From Desulfogranum mediterraneum DSM 13871 (lineage in GTDB: Bacteria > Desulfobacterota > Desulfobulbia > Desulfobulbales > Desulfobulbaceae), in assembly GCF_000429965.1 (NCBI RefSeq), contig NZ_AUCW01000004.1:62001-126000 (forward strand): a DNA stretch of 64,000 nt, in the 5' to 3' direction. Under the pieces are notes generated by a model. It was not told the DNA's origin. It saw nothing but the letters and a program-made list of their open reading frames with translations, and did no database searches. Of this stretch, positions 45,399 to 54,383 are shown in pieces. The translations under genes and the position numbers were made by a program. The first letter of the stretch is position 1, and every line of letters begins with the position of its first letter.

Positions 45399-45828
45399 AA
45401 TAATCTCAAGGTGGGTTATCTTTTCTCTGGATAGGCCCTGCTTCAGGGAGTTCAGGGAGGGTTCAAAGGGGAGAAAAGCTGCTCACCACTTCCATGGAGC
45501 GTTTCCCCTTTAAGCCACGCGGCATTCGCTGCCGGGACGGCCAGGCTCGGCCCGAGCCTGGCCCCAAGAGGGGCTTCCAGGACAGGGCGCAGCTAAGGAG
45601 TTCTTGAAACAACACTCTTTTTAATGAACCTTGGCCAACTTTTCCGGTGTGGAGTTCCCTGCGGTGTAGTATACTATCTGGTTGACTGCTTCCTGCCGAC
45701 AGGGCGAAGGGCACGGAAACGGTCGGTAGCTCCCTTCCCGACCGCTTGTACAGGCTCGGGGCCTCCTTCTGGGGCCACACGTATCTTCTGCCACAGTATA
45801 TTTCCTTCCGACCCGGGTCACAACCTTT
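45399..45828. other. Divergent intergenic region between GT2 and RNase G genes
   Basis: 430 bp. It contains a strong hairpin, GGCCAGGCTCGG with CCGAGCCTGGCC (45539-45563), without a T tract. A possible -10 TATACT near 45668 has no convincing -35. No supported gene. Confidence 0.5.
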
Positions 45829-47346
45829 ATGTACACAGACATCCTGATCAATGCCACCTCCTATGAAAACCGCATTGCCCTGGTGGAAAACGGCACCCTG
45901 CGGGAATTCCATCTTGAACGGCTCTCGGAACGAGGGCTGATCGGCAACATCTATCTGGGCCGGGTGGTCCGGGTACTCCCGGGTATTGATGCGGCCTTTG
46001 TCGATATCGGCCTGGAACGGACCGGTTTTCTCTACGTTGATGATGTCATCGATCCGAACAAGGCAACCCCGAACCTCTCTGCCAGCGGCGCATCCTCCCC
46101 TGAGATGAACCAGGCCGCTGCCGCCGCTCCTCCCGAAAAGAACATCTCAATCAGTGACCTGCTCAGGGAGAATCAACAGGTCCTGGTCCAGATCGCCAAG
46201 GAGCCCATCGGCACCAAGGGGGCCCGCCTGACCTGCAACATCACCCTGCCCTGTCGCAACCTGGTCTTCATGCCGCTGACCGACCATATCGGCATCTCCC
46301 GCAAGATCGAAGACGAGCTGGTCCGCCAACAGCTCCGCGACAAGATCAGGCAGCTGCGTCCCTCGGGCGCCGGCTTCATCATCCGCACCGTGGCGGAAAA
46401 CATCTCCAGCGATGAACTGGAGGCGGATATGGAGTTTCTTCTCCTGCTCTGGGACGAGATCCTCTCCAAATCGAAGAAGGCGACCGTGCCCAACCTGATC
46501 TACAAGGATCTGGATATCATCCTCCGGGCGGTGCGTGATTTTTTCACCGAGAGCATCAACGAGCTGGTCGTCGACAACCGCGATGTCTACAACCAGCTCT
46601 TGGCCTATGCCAAGACCTTTGCCCCCCAGCTCCAGCGGAAGATCAATTTCTATGATTCCGACACCCCGCTCTTTGAGTCGTGCGGCATAGAGGTGGATAT
46701 CAACTCAGCCCTGGACAAGAAGGTCTGGCTCCGTTCCGGCGGCTATATCATCATCGAGCCCACCGAGGCCCTGACCGTGATCGACGTCAATACCGGCAGG
46801 TACGTGGGCAAGAATGACCTGGCAGAGACCATCTTCAAGACCAACATGGAGGCGGTCAAGGAGATCGCCTACCAGTTGCGGTTGCGCAACATCGGCGGGA
46901 TCATCATCATCGACTTCATCGACATGGAGGATGAACAGGACCGCGAGGACCTCTATACGACCTTTAAAAAGGCGATGGAGGACGACAAGAGCAGGGTCAA
47001 CATCCTCAAGCTCTCGGAATTCGGCCTGGTCCAGATGACCAGGAAACGACTCTCCGAGAGCCTCACCCAGACCATGTGTACGCCCTGCCACTACTGCGGC
47101 GGAGACGGCTTTGTCAAATCCAGCCGCACGGTCTGCTATGAAATATTCCGTAAAGTCAGCCGCGATGCCCGCAAGATAGGCGGCTCGGGCGCCACCCTGA
47201 AGGTTCATCCCGATGTGGCGGAGATGCTGCTCAACGAAGAGGCCCATCAGGTGGAAGAATTGGAACAGAGCACCGGAAAACGGTTTACCATTATCTCGGT
47301 TCCTGATATGCATATCAAACGCTATAATATAATCTGGAACCAGTAG
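45829..47346 (+). CDS. rng: Ribonuclease G (RNase E/G family)
   Basis: Endoribonuclease of 505 aa, RNase G length, for 16S rRNA 5'-end maturation and mRNA decay. It has the S1 domain (GLIGNIYLGRVVRVLPGIDAAFVDIG) with an acidic insertion near residue 80-100. The DNase-I-like catalytic domain has VIDVNTGRYVGKND and IIIIDFIDME, whose aspartates hold Mg2+. The zinc-link Cys pair is in CTPCHYCGGDG. No long C-terminal degradosome tail, as expected for RNase G. It begins a run of five plus-strand genes for the cell envelope. Confidence 0.93.
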   Translation: MYTDILINATSYENRIALVENGTLREFHLERLSERGLIGNIYLGRVVRVLPGIDAAFVDIGLERTGFLYVDDVIDPNKATPNLSASGASSPEMNQAAAAAPPEKNISISDLLRENQQVLVQIAKEPIGTKGARLTCNITLPCRNLVFMPLTDHIGISRKIEDELVRQQLRDKIRQLRPSGAGFIIRTVAENISSDELEADMEFLLLLWDEILSKSKKATVPNLIYKDLDIILRAVRDFFTESINELVVDNRDVYNQLLAYAKTFAPQLQRKINFYDSDTPLFESCGIEVDINSALDKKVWLRSGGYIIIEPTEALTVIDVNTGRYVGKNDLAETIFKTNMEAVKEIAYQLRLRNIGGIIIIDFIDMEDEQDREDLYTTFKKAMEDDKSRVNILKLSEFGLVQMTRKRLSESLTQTMCTPCHYCGGDGFVKSSRTVCYEIFRKVSRDARKIGGSGATLKVHPDVAEMLLNEEAHQVEELEQSTGKRFTIISVPDMHIKRYNIIWNQ

Positions 47347-47402
47347 CACACAGCCTCTACTCCGCCAGACACCACACCGACCAACCCAACCGACAGAATA
47401 CC

Positions 47403-48794
47403 ATGGCCAGAAAAAACCGACGTCGCACTGTCTCCAGCTCCCAGAAAGGTGGATTTTTCCGAAAATTCTTCCTCACCATCTTCTTTTTGATGGTGGCGGC
47501 AGCAGCCGTTTCCGGCTTCATCCTCTTTGAGACCAGTCCGCCAAATTTAAGCCTGGGCAAGCAGCTCCACTTTCTAGGCGGCAATGTCGAGTTACCGATA
47601 ACGGTTAGCGATCAGCAGAGCGGTATCCGCTCCATCGAAGTCACCCTGGAACAGGGGGACCAACGCAGCCAGCTCTTCAACCGCTCCTTCCAGCGTCAGG
47701 CCTGGTTCACGGATGCCGGCCCCAAGAGCGTCTCCGAGACCCTGCTGATCGACACCAACAAGGCCCGACTCAAGGACGGCGAGGCCGCCCTGGTCATCCG
47801 GGTCCGCGACTTTTCCCTCAACGGCATGCTCAAGGGCAACGAGACCAGCCAGAACATTGCGGTGATCATCGATTCCAAGCCGCCCAGGGTATCGGTCAAC
47901 CATGCCCAACAGTATATCCGGCCGGGCGGCTCCGGCATTATCCTCTACACCCTGTCCGAGCCGGTGGAGCGTCACGGGGTGCAGATCGATGAACACTTTT
48001 TCCGCGGCTTTCCCCTGGGCCAGAGCGGCAAGCAGTTTATCGCCTATATCGCCCTGCCCTGGGACAGTCCCGAGCCCAACCAGAGCAAGGTGATCGCCGT
48101 GGACGAGGCCGGCAATGAGGGCAAGGCGGTTTTTACCATGCGCTACAAGCCGATCCCTGAAAAGAAGGACCGGATCAACGTCAGCAACGGCTTTTTGAAA
48201 AACAAGATGCCCCAGATCGCAGAGCACTATCCGGAGATGAGCGGCAACCTGGTGGAGAGATACCTCTATATCAACAACACCATTCGCCAAAAGAACGCCG
48301 AGACCATCAAAGCGATCTGCCAAACCAGCGAACCCGAGCGGCTGTGGAGCGGTCGTTTCGGCCGGATGGCCGGAGCCAGAAAGGCAGACTTTGCCGATCA
48401 GCGCACCTACTTTTACCAGGGACAGCCCATCGACCACCAGACCCACCTGGGGATCGATCTGGCCTCCACGGCCCGGGCCGAGGTCCGGGCCGCCAACCGC
48501 GGCAAGGTGGTTTTTGCCGACTACCTGGGGATCTACGGCTACATGATCATCCTGGACCATGGCCAGGGGGTCTTCAGCCTCTACTCCCATCTCAGTCGTC
48601 TCGAGACCAGCGTGGGCAGCCTGGTGGAGAAGGACCAGTATATGGGGAACACCGGGGCCACCGGCATGGCCGGCGGGGATCACCTCCACTTCTCCATGCT
48701 GATCCAGGGGATCTTTGTCACCCCCATCGAATGGTGGGACCGCCACTGGATTGAGGTCAACATTGATGCCTTTATCGGCAACAACCAATCCTAA
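47403..48794 (+). CDS. M23-family metallopeptidase (LytM-type), membrane anchored
   Basis: 463-aa protein with a basic N-terminus and one transmembrane or signal-anchor helix (about 22-45). The periplasmic part first has an immunoglobulin- or bacterial-domain-like beta region (about 55-240), then an M23 domain in the last ~140 residues. Zinc motifs are HLGIDL and HLHFSM, with the extra histidine in SLYSHLS. All catalytic positions look present. It probably cleaves peptidoglycan cross-bridges. Gap of 56 bp to rng and 44 bp to lptF. Confidence 0.88.
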   Translation: MARKNRRRTVSSSQKGGFFRKFFLTIFFLMVAAAAVSGFILFETSPPNLSLGKQLHFLGGNVELPITVSDQQSGIRSIEVTLEQGDQRSQLFNRSFQRQAWFTDAGPKSVSETLLIDTNKARLKDGEAALVIRVRDFSLNGMLKGNETSQNIAVIIDSKPPRVSVNHAQQYIRPGGSGIILYTLSEPVERHGVQIDEHFFRGFPLGQSGKQFIAYIALPWDSPEPNQSKVIAVDEAGNEGKAVFTMRYKPIPEKKDRINVSNGFLKNKMPQIAEHYPEMSGNLVERYLYINNTIRQKNAETIKAICQTSEPERLWSGRFGRMAGARKADFADQRTYFYQGQPIDHQTHLGIDLASTARAEVRAANRGKVVFADYLGIYGYMIILDHGQGVFSLYSHLSRLETSVGSLVEKDQYMGNTGATGMAGGDHLHFSMLIQGIFVTPIEWWDRHWIEVNIDAFIGNNQS

Positions 48795-48838
48795 ACCCAG
48801 AGCCTGCTGCTCCAGCCCTTCTCTACAAAGACCCACGC

Positions 48839-50278
48839 ATGAGACTACCGCGTCTGCCCCTGCTCCTCTACAGCTATATTGCCGCCGAGCTGCTGGCCCC
48901 GTTTTTTGCCAGTTTCATCATCCTCTACTCGGTCTTCTTTCTGGTCCGGCTGATCCCCCTATTGGAGGTGGTGCTGGAGTTGCGGATCGGCTTTGCCGAT
49001 TTTGTCCGCCTCTCCAGCTATATCTTTCCCCACATGCTGCTCTACGTCATCCCCATGGCCAGCATGACCGGGGTGATCATCGGCTTTACCCGGCTGACCA
49101 ATGACCGGGAGATTCTGGCCCTCAAGGCCTGCGGCATCAGCCTGCGCAAGATGCTGCCGCCGGTCATCCTCATCGCCGCAGCCATCGCCATCCTGACCGG
49201 CTTCTTCTCGGTCCGCCTGATACCTGCTGGAGAGCAGGGGGTCAAACGATTGATGTTCCAACTGGCCAAGGAGAAGATCGACAAGGGCCTCAAGGAGAAG
49301 AAATTCACCGAAGCCCTGGGCGACCTGGTGGTCTATGTCAACGACATCGATGAGCAGGACAACTGGGAGGGGGTCTATGTCTCGGACATGCGCAACCGCC
49401 AGCAGCCCATCATTACGGTGGCCAAGAGCGGCCGGATGCATGCGGCCGTGGAGAAGATGGTGGTCACCATTGTCCTCAACGACGGTACCCTCCACAGTGC
49501 GGAGGGTGCGGACAATCAGGTGGTCCGTTTTCAACGCTACCAGTTGGAGATCCCCCTGCGCCCACCCACCCGGATCGACGGGGATGACGTCACCCAGATC
49601 GGCAAGGGCGCCATGAGCCAGCAGCAGCTGCTGGAGACCGCCGCCCTCTACGGTCCGGACTCCAAGAAGGGACGGGTCTACCTTAGCGAGTATCATCATC
49701 GGCTGGTCCTGCCGGTGGGCTGTTTCATCCTCAGCCTGCTGGGCCTGCCCCTGGGACTGCAGGCGGGACCCGGCCGTCGAGCCGCCGGCATTCCCCTGGG
49801 GCTAGGCTTTTTTGTCTTCTACTATGTGGCCTTTACCACCGGCAGGGTCCTCAGCGAGGACATGGTCCTGCCCCTGGTCTTTGGGATGTGGCTGCCCAAC
49901 CTGCTCTTTGCCCTGCTGACCGTCTATGTCTTCTACCGGGTTGACCGGGAAAAGCCCCTGCTCTCGGAACGGGTACAGCGCCTGATCGGCAAGGGCTACC
50001 ATGGAGTGTTCCAACCGCTGCTCACCAGAGCGCTTAAAGGATTGCGTTCACTCCTGATGCAGCTGCCCCTTGGACGACGACGGGAACGGGATCCTGAACC
50101 GCAGGCGGCCAGGCACCTCCACGCCAATCCGGCCACCCTGCTCTATCACCTGCCCCAGTGCGAGGAGTACGACTGTTCTCTCTGCACCATTGAATTCATC
50201 TCTCCGGAAATAGCCGATCAGGCGGGCTTCAGCCCCTGCCCCTTCTGTGCACAGCTGTTGGAAAAAACCGATCAGTGA
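48839..50278 (+). CDS. lptF: LptF/LptG-family LPS export permease with extra C-terminal Cys motif
   Basis: 479 aa; the usual LptF or LptG has about 360-390. The first ~390 residues have the YjgP/YjgQ arrangement: N-terminal helices (YIAAELLAPFFASFIILYSVFF), PMASMTGVIIGFTRL, a periplasmic beta-jellyroll (about 140-270), and C-terminal helices. The extra ~90 residues are basic, then carry LYHLPQCEEYDCSLC followed by ISPEIADQAGFSPCPFC. This is like the zinc-binding finger of Ada-type proteins (HxxxC plus GxxPCxxC). The role of this addition is unknown. The stop overlaps the next start (GTGA). Confidence 0.85.
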   Translation: MRLPRLPLLLYSYIAAELLAPFFASFIILYSVFFLVRLIPLLEVVLELRIGFADFVRLSSYIFPHMLLYVIPMASMTGVIIGFTRLTNDREILALKACGISLRKMLPPVILIAAAIAILTGFFSVRLIPAGEQGVKRLMFQLAKEKIDKGLKEKKFTEALGDLVVYVNDIDEQDNWEGVYVSDMRNRQQPIITVAKSGRMHAAVEKMVVTIVLNDGTLHSAEGADNQVVRFQRYQLEIPLRPPTRIDGDDVTQIGKGAMSQQQLLETAALYGPDSKKGRVYLSEYHHRLVLPVGCFILSLLGLPLGLQAGPGRRAAGIPLGLGFFVFYYVAFTTGRVLSEDMVLPLVFGMWLPNLLFALLTVYVFYRVDREKPLLSERVQRLIGKGYHGVFQPLLTRALKGLRSLLMQLPLGRRRERDPEPQAARHLHANPATLLYHLPQCEEYDCSLCTIEFISPEIADQAGFSPCPFCAQLLEKTDQ

Positions 50279-51180
50279 AATTTTTAAGCAAAGCAATCAT
50301 TACCATCCTGCTCTTTGTCCTGATCTTCCGTGCCATCGACCTGAAGGCCACCATGGAGGCGGCCTCGACCATTACCCTGCCCACCCTGCTGGCGGCCCTC
50401 ATGCTCCAGCTGGGCAGCAACGCGGTGGCCAGTCTGCGCTGGTCCATTATCATGGAAAAGCTGGGTTTCAGCCAACCCTTCTCCTTTTACCTGAAGAGTT
50501 ATTTCAAGGGGGCCTTCTTCAACCAGGGGCTGCCCACCAGTATCGGTGGTGACGGCCTGCGCATCCTGGATGCAGCCCGGGTGGCGCGCTCAAAGGAAAA
50601 GGCGATCTTCGGGGTCTTTATCGATCGGATCATCGGCCTGGGCGGCCTGCTGCTGCTCAACATCCTGGCCCTGCTGCAGAACTTCAGCCTCTTGCCCGGC
50701 CAGCTCTACCAGGGACTGCTGCTGCTCATCGCCCTCTCCCTGGCAGGGCTGCTCAGCCTCTTTTTTCTCCACCGGATCCCTCAACTCGACAGGATTCCTT
50801 TCAGCAGATACCTGCTCAACCTCTCCCGTCGCTATGCCGAGGTCTACTCCTCGCCCGGCGCCATTGCCCTCCAGATCGGACTCAGCGTCCTCACCCACCT
50901 GCTGGCCATGACCGCCTTCTTTCTCCTGGGCAACGGCGTGGGCATGCACTACCCCCTGCAGGTCTATCTGGCCCTGGTACCTCCGGTGATCCTGCTCACC
51001 ATCCTGCCCGTCTCCCTGGCCGGCTGGGGCATCCGCGAAGGCGCCATGGTGGGTTTCTTCCTCCTGATCGGTGCAGACAAGGCCACAGTGCTCTCCTTCT
51101 CCATCCTCTACGGCCTGCTGGCCCTGGTCTCTTCCCTGCCCGGACTTGTTATCTTTCTTTCCCAGGATCAACGGATCTAA
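50275..51180 (+). CDS. Lysylphosphatidylglycerol synthase transmembrane-family protein (UPF0104/YbhN-like)
   Basis: 301-aa integral membrane protein with eight or so hydrophobic helices. The family motifs are RWSIIMEKLG, SYFKGAFFNQGLPTSIGGDGLRILDAAR and LPVSLAGWGIREGAMVGFF. Members act as flippase-like lipid handling proteins in the inner membrane. The start is a GTG that overlaps the lptF stop by 4 bp, so the two are translated together. That coupling suggests a shared role in envelope lipid or LPS handling. Confidence 0.85.
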   Translation: MKFLSKAIITILLFVLIFRAIDLKATMEAASTITLPTLLAALMLQLGSNAVASLRWSIIMEKLGFSQPFSFYLKSYFKGAFFNQGLPTSIGGDGLRILDAARVARSKEKAIFGVFIDRIIGLGGLLLLNILALLQNFSLLPGQLYQGLLLLIALSLAGLLSLFFLHRIPQLDRIPFSRYLLNLSRRYAEVYSSPGAIALQIGLSVLTHLLAMTAFFLLGNGVGMHYPLQVYLALVPPVILLTILPVSLAGWGIREGAMVGFFLLIGADKATVLSFSILYGLLALVSSLPGLVIFLSQDQRI

Positions 51181-51218
51181 GCATGCATCCTGTTGTCCTC
51201 TGCTCTTAGGAATTGTCC

Positions 51219-52454
51219 ATGAACATTGATACCATGCGCACCATCGACCGCTGGGGTGGCATCCCGCTGACCTTTGTCCTCACCCTGCTGGTCAGGCTGT
51301 GCGAGCGTCTCCGTCCCCCGCGGCAAGAACGGCCCCAACGCATCCTCTTTATCGAACTCTCGGAGATGGGCTCCACCATCCTGGTCAACCCGGCCCTGGA
51401 AAAGGCCAGGGACCGCTTCAAGGCAGAGCTCTTTTTCGTGATCTTTGCCAAAAACAGGGCCAGCCTGGATCTGCTCCGCACCATCCCCGAGGCCAACATC
51501 TTCACCATCCGGGAAGAGAATCTCTTGACCCTGGCCACGGATACCCTCCGCTTCCTGCTCTGGACCCGGAGAAAGGGCATCGACACCGTGGTGGACCTGG
51601 AGCTGTTCTCCCGCTTCACCGCCCTGCTGAGCGGCGCCTGCGGAGCCGGCAACCGGGTCGGATTTTACAGCTTTCACAACGAGGGGCTCTACCGGGGCGA
51701 CCTGCTCAGCCACAAGGTGGCCTACAACCCGCATATCCACATTGCTAAAAATTTCATTGCCCTGATCAATGCCCTCCTGGCAGAGCCGGGAGAGGTGCCC
51801 CACTCCAAGAGCCTGATCAGCGATGGCGAGATCCGCCTGCCCCAGGTAAACCCTGGTCCCGACGAACTGGAGGCCATCCGCGCCCTGATCAGGGCCAGGT
51901 ATCCCGACTACACCCCGGAGCAGCACCGCTTGGTCCTGATCAACCCCAATGCCAGCGAGCTGCTCCCCCAGAGGCGCTGGATGCCGGAGCGCTACCAGCA
52001 GCTAGTCGAACACATTCTGGAGCAGTACCAGGATGTCCTGGTACTGCTCACCGGAGCCGGCTCCGAGGCAGCAGAGGCGGCGGCAATGTCTACCAGGGTG
52101 GGCTCCAGACGTTGCCTCAACTTTGCAGGCGCCACCTCCCTGGGCCAGCTGCCCGCCCTCTACACCCTTGCCAGCCTGATGGTCACCAATGACTCAGGTC
52201 CAGGCCACTTCTCGGCCATCACCCCTCTGGCCACACTGGTTCTTTTTGGCCCGGAGACCCCGGCACTCTACGGTTCCCTGGGCAACTCGACCCCCATCTT
52301 TGCAGGACTGGCCTGCTCCCCCTGCGTCAGTGCGGCCAACCACCGCAAGACCCCATGCAGCGATAACCGTTGCCTCCAGGCCATCACCGTGGACCAGGTC
52401 TTTCAGCTGGTCCGGGAGAGGCTGTCGCCCGCCGGCAGCCTGGCAAGGGGCTGA
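51219..52454 (+). CDS. Family 9 glycosyltransferase (heptosyltransferase type)
   Basis: GT-B fold enzyme of 411 aa from ATG 51219, with AGGA 7 bases upstream. LFIELSEMGSTILVNPAL resembles the N-terminal loop of heptosyltransferases. RLVLINPNASELLPQRRWMPERYQQLV and VTNDSGPGHFSAI are the ADP-sugar-binding blocks. VLFGPETPALYGSLGNS is also typical. It would build the inner core of LPS or a related glycan, matching the neighbouring LptF. The gene has its own ribosome site after a 38-bp gap. Confidence 0.87.
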   Translation: MNIDTMRTIDRWGGIPLTFVLTLLVRLCERLRPPRQERPQRILFIELSEMGSTILVNPALEKARDRFKAELFFVIFAKNRASLDLLRTIPEANIFTIREENLLTLATDTLRFLLWTRRKGIDTVVDLELFSRFTALLSGACGAGNRVGFYSFHNEGLYRGDLLSHKVAYNPHIHIAKNFIALINALLAEPGEVPHSKSLISDGEIRLPQVNPGPDELEAIRALIRARYPDYTPEQHRLVLINPNASELLPQRRWMPERYQQLVEHILEQYQDVLVLLTGAGSEAAEAAAMSTRVGSRRCLNFAGATSLGQLPALYTLASLMVTNDSGPGHFSAITPLATLVLFGPETPALYGSLGNSTPIFAGLACSPCVSAANHRKTPCSDNRCLQAITVDQVFQLVRERLSPAGSLARG

Positions 52455-52597
52455 CCTGCCCGGCAGGGCCTTAAAAAGAGCTGGCAAAGGGAGAGAAAAC
52501 CGGAAAGACGGTCCACCGAACCAGCATGAAGGACTGACAGGAGGACTGGCAGGGGGAGAGGCAGAGGCAGACAGAGAAGACAGGGGCAGGAAGAGGA

Positions 52598-52666
52598 AAA
52601 ATCGCTCCAGGGGCCAGCGTCCTGCCAGCCCTTTGCGAGGACAGGAGGGAGGACAGGACGCTGGCC
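52598..52666 (-). terminator. Terminator of the OmpA-family gene
   Basis: Inverted repeat GGCCAGCGTCCTG (52612-52624) / CAGGACGCTGGCC (52654-52666), a perfect 13-bp stem with a 29-nt interior that can fold further. On the minus strand a TTTTT tract (complement of 52597-52601) follows 10 nt after. It lies 20 bp after the gene's stop. Confidence 0.6.
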
Positions 52667-52685
52667 GGCAACCAGGGGCAGCCGC

Positions 52686-53330
52686 CTATCCCAGGGGAAT
52701 GATGACCATCTCCACCCTGCGATTCATGGCATGACTCGACGAGATCGGCCTGCTCTCACCATAGCCCACGGCAATGATCCGTGCCGGCGCAACCCCCTGT
52801 TGCACCAGACCATTCTTGACAGCCTCGGCCCGACGCCTGGAAAGTTGCTGATTGTACTGCTCAGAGCCGGTGCTATCGGTATGGCCGCCCACCTCAATCT
52901 GGGTCTGGGGATACTTATTGAGCACCGAGGCCACCCGGGCGACCTCATTTTGACCGCCGGGCAGGAGCCGGGCAGAGTCATGGGCAAAGAAGGTCTCACC
53001 CTTGAAGGTGGCAATCAGTACATCCTGGCTGCGACGGATACTGGCAGCCTCAGAGCGGGCCATCACACTGCGCAGCTCCTGCTCCTGCCGGTCCATATAG
53101 AGTCCCATCTGGTTACCGGCAGCTCCACCCACCAGGGCGCCGACAGAGGCACCGATCAGGGTGGAATCGGTATTTTTGCCAATGGCCTGGCCAAGGATGG
53201 CGCCCACCCCGGCACCGACCCCGGCACCGATGGCGGTGCCCTGCTTCTGGTTGGTATCAAGACCTGCACAGGCGGTGAGCATTGCAGCGAGCGCCGAACC
53301 GGCAAGAAAATGTTGCACAATGGTACGCAT
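52686..53330 (-). CDS. OmpA-family outer-membrane lipoprotein with glycine zipper (YiaD-like)
   Basis: 214 aa from the ATG at 53330, which has AAGGAA 6 bases upstream. The lipobox LTAC puts the lipidated Cys at 21. Residues about 30-80 form a glycine-zipper region (AIGAGVGAGVGAILGQ, ASVGALVGGAAGNQ). The C-terminal OmpA/MotB domain (about 105-214) has the peptidoglycan-binding GHTDSTGSEQYNQQLSRRRAEAV and AVGYGESRP. It ties the outer membrane to peptidoglycan. Monocistronic, convergent with the GT9 gene. Confidence 0.9.
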   Translation of the reverse strand: MRTIVQHFLAGSALAAMLTACAGLDTNQKQGTAIGAGVGAGVGAILGQAIGKNTDSTLIGASVGALVGGAAGNQMGLYMDRQEQELRSVMARSEAASIRRSQDVLIATFKGETFFAHDSARLLPGGQNEVARVASVLNKYPQTQIEVGGHTDSTGSEQYNQQLSRRRAEAVKNGLVQQGVAPARIIAVGYGESRPISSSHAMNRRVEMVIIPLG

Positions 53331-54014
53331 AGGGTGTTCCTTTTCATCTATCTGGATCAGGTTCATCTTTGCTTTTCTAAAAAGCCCTCTTACTCTCTGC
53401 CAACATAGGAAAGAAGCGCCTTTCTGTCCACTTTTAGTTGAGCTACCACGACCTCCTTCCCAGGGCCGATCTCGACTGCAACCGAGTCAGCCAGCAGACC
53501 GCCCTCCCTCCTGCCGGACCTTGGCCGGCTCTGCCCCGTTCTTCCCTCTCCCTGCCCCTCGAGTCGCTCAAGCAGCTTCCAGGGCGCACTCCCACACCCT
53601 CCTGCCCACCCTCATCTCCTGAACATCCAGGCGGTGATCATTAGGCCTGCAGCCCACAGCCGGAAAAGCTCGTGGCCCCGCCTCATCACCTTCTCCTAAA
53701 CGACCTAAACCACTTAAACCACGTAAACCACGTAATCGATGTAACCGACTCAAATGAGCTGAACGTTCTCCCCCTGGCCCTTGCCTTCCCGTCCCTGCGG
53801 CCCTGACCGCGCCTGAGAAAAGCCCCTGCCCCCAGCTCGAATAAGTATAAATGATAGTTTGCATAAAAAAAATAATGTGCATGATGTGCAAAGTGTGTTA
53901 TGCAATCTAACGCACCATCCAGGGGAAAGGGCTCCCCAGCCACCGCGTCGCCAGCCCCTGCCTGCTGCGCCAAGGGCAACCGGCAGGAACAATTTCATTT
54001 CAGGGTATCGTTGA
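53331..54014. other. Intergenic region before the hydrogenase operon
   Basis: 684 bp. It contains a 9-bp degenerate tandem repeat (53695-53766) and an AT-rich leader from about 53840 to 53920 with repeated TGTGCA/TGTGTT motifs that probably holds the promoter. No gene is supported. Several overlapping frames there are low-complexity shadows. Confidence 0.55.
53695..53766. repeat. Degenerate 9-bp tandem repeat, eight units
   Basis: The units read CCTAAACGA, CCTAAACCA, CTTAAACCA, CGTAAACCA, CGTAATCGA, TGTAACCGA, CTCAAATGA, GCTGAACGT. The central four share the TAAACCA pattern closely and both ends decay. On the other strand the unit is TGGTTTACG-like. This is a minisatellite in non-coding DNA upstream of the hydrogenase genes. 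Confidence 0.75.
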
Positions 54015-54305
54015 ATGATGAACGACAAATCAAGGAGCTTAATCCTGGCAGCCTCCCTGGCATTCTTCCTCTTGTCTGCTGGCTGCACCCCTGAAAAAGA
54101 GTGTAGTCTCCTCCTGGACACACGATGCCTGCACTGTCACAACCTGGATATAACTTGTGCAAAAATTGGTCAAACTAACAAACAGTGGCTAGGAATCTTA
54201 GATGCGATGATCAGGTTGCAGGCAGACCTGTCAGAGAAAGAGCGCACAATGCTTGCCCAATGCCTCAGTGCACCATCCCGGGACATTGCCATGCGCTGTG
54301 AGTGA
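54015..54305 (+). CDS. Small mono-heme c-type cytochrome lipoprotein
   Basis: 96-aa protein. The signal peptide ends in a lipobox LSAGC, lipidated at Cys24. A single CLHCH (38-42) is a canonical c-type heme attachment site, followed by NLDITCAKIGQTNKQWLGILD and two helices, as in small mono-heme cytochromes. A distal methionine candidate lies in LDAMIRL. It is 78 bp upstream of the hydrogenase small subunit, so it may be a periplasmic electron acceptor or partner of the hydrogenase. No such cytochrome belongs to the classical Hyb set. The start could be the first or second ATG. Confidence 0.7.
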   Translation: MMNDKSRSLILAASLAFFLLSAGCTPEKECSLLLDTRCLHCHNLDITCAKIGQTNKQWLGILDAMIRLQADLSEKERTMLAQCLSAPSRDIAMRCE

Positions 54306-54383
54306 TTTTGCGAATAAACTTTAGGCGGCATCGGCTGCATCTCCGAAACCGGTAACCAAGAGACAAGAGAGAAGAGAGAAGGA

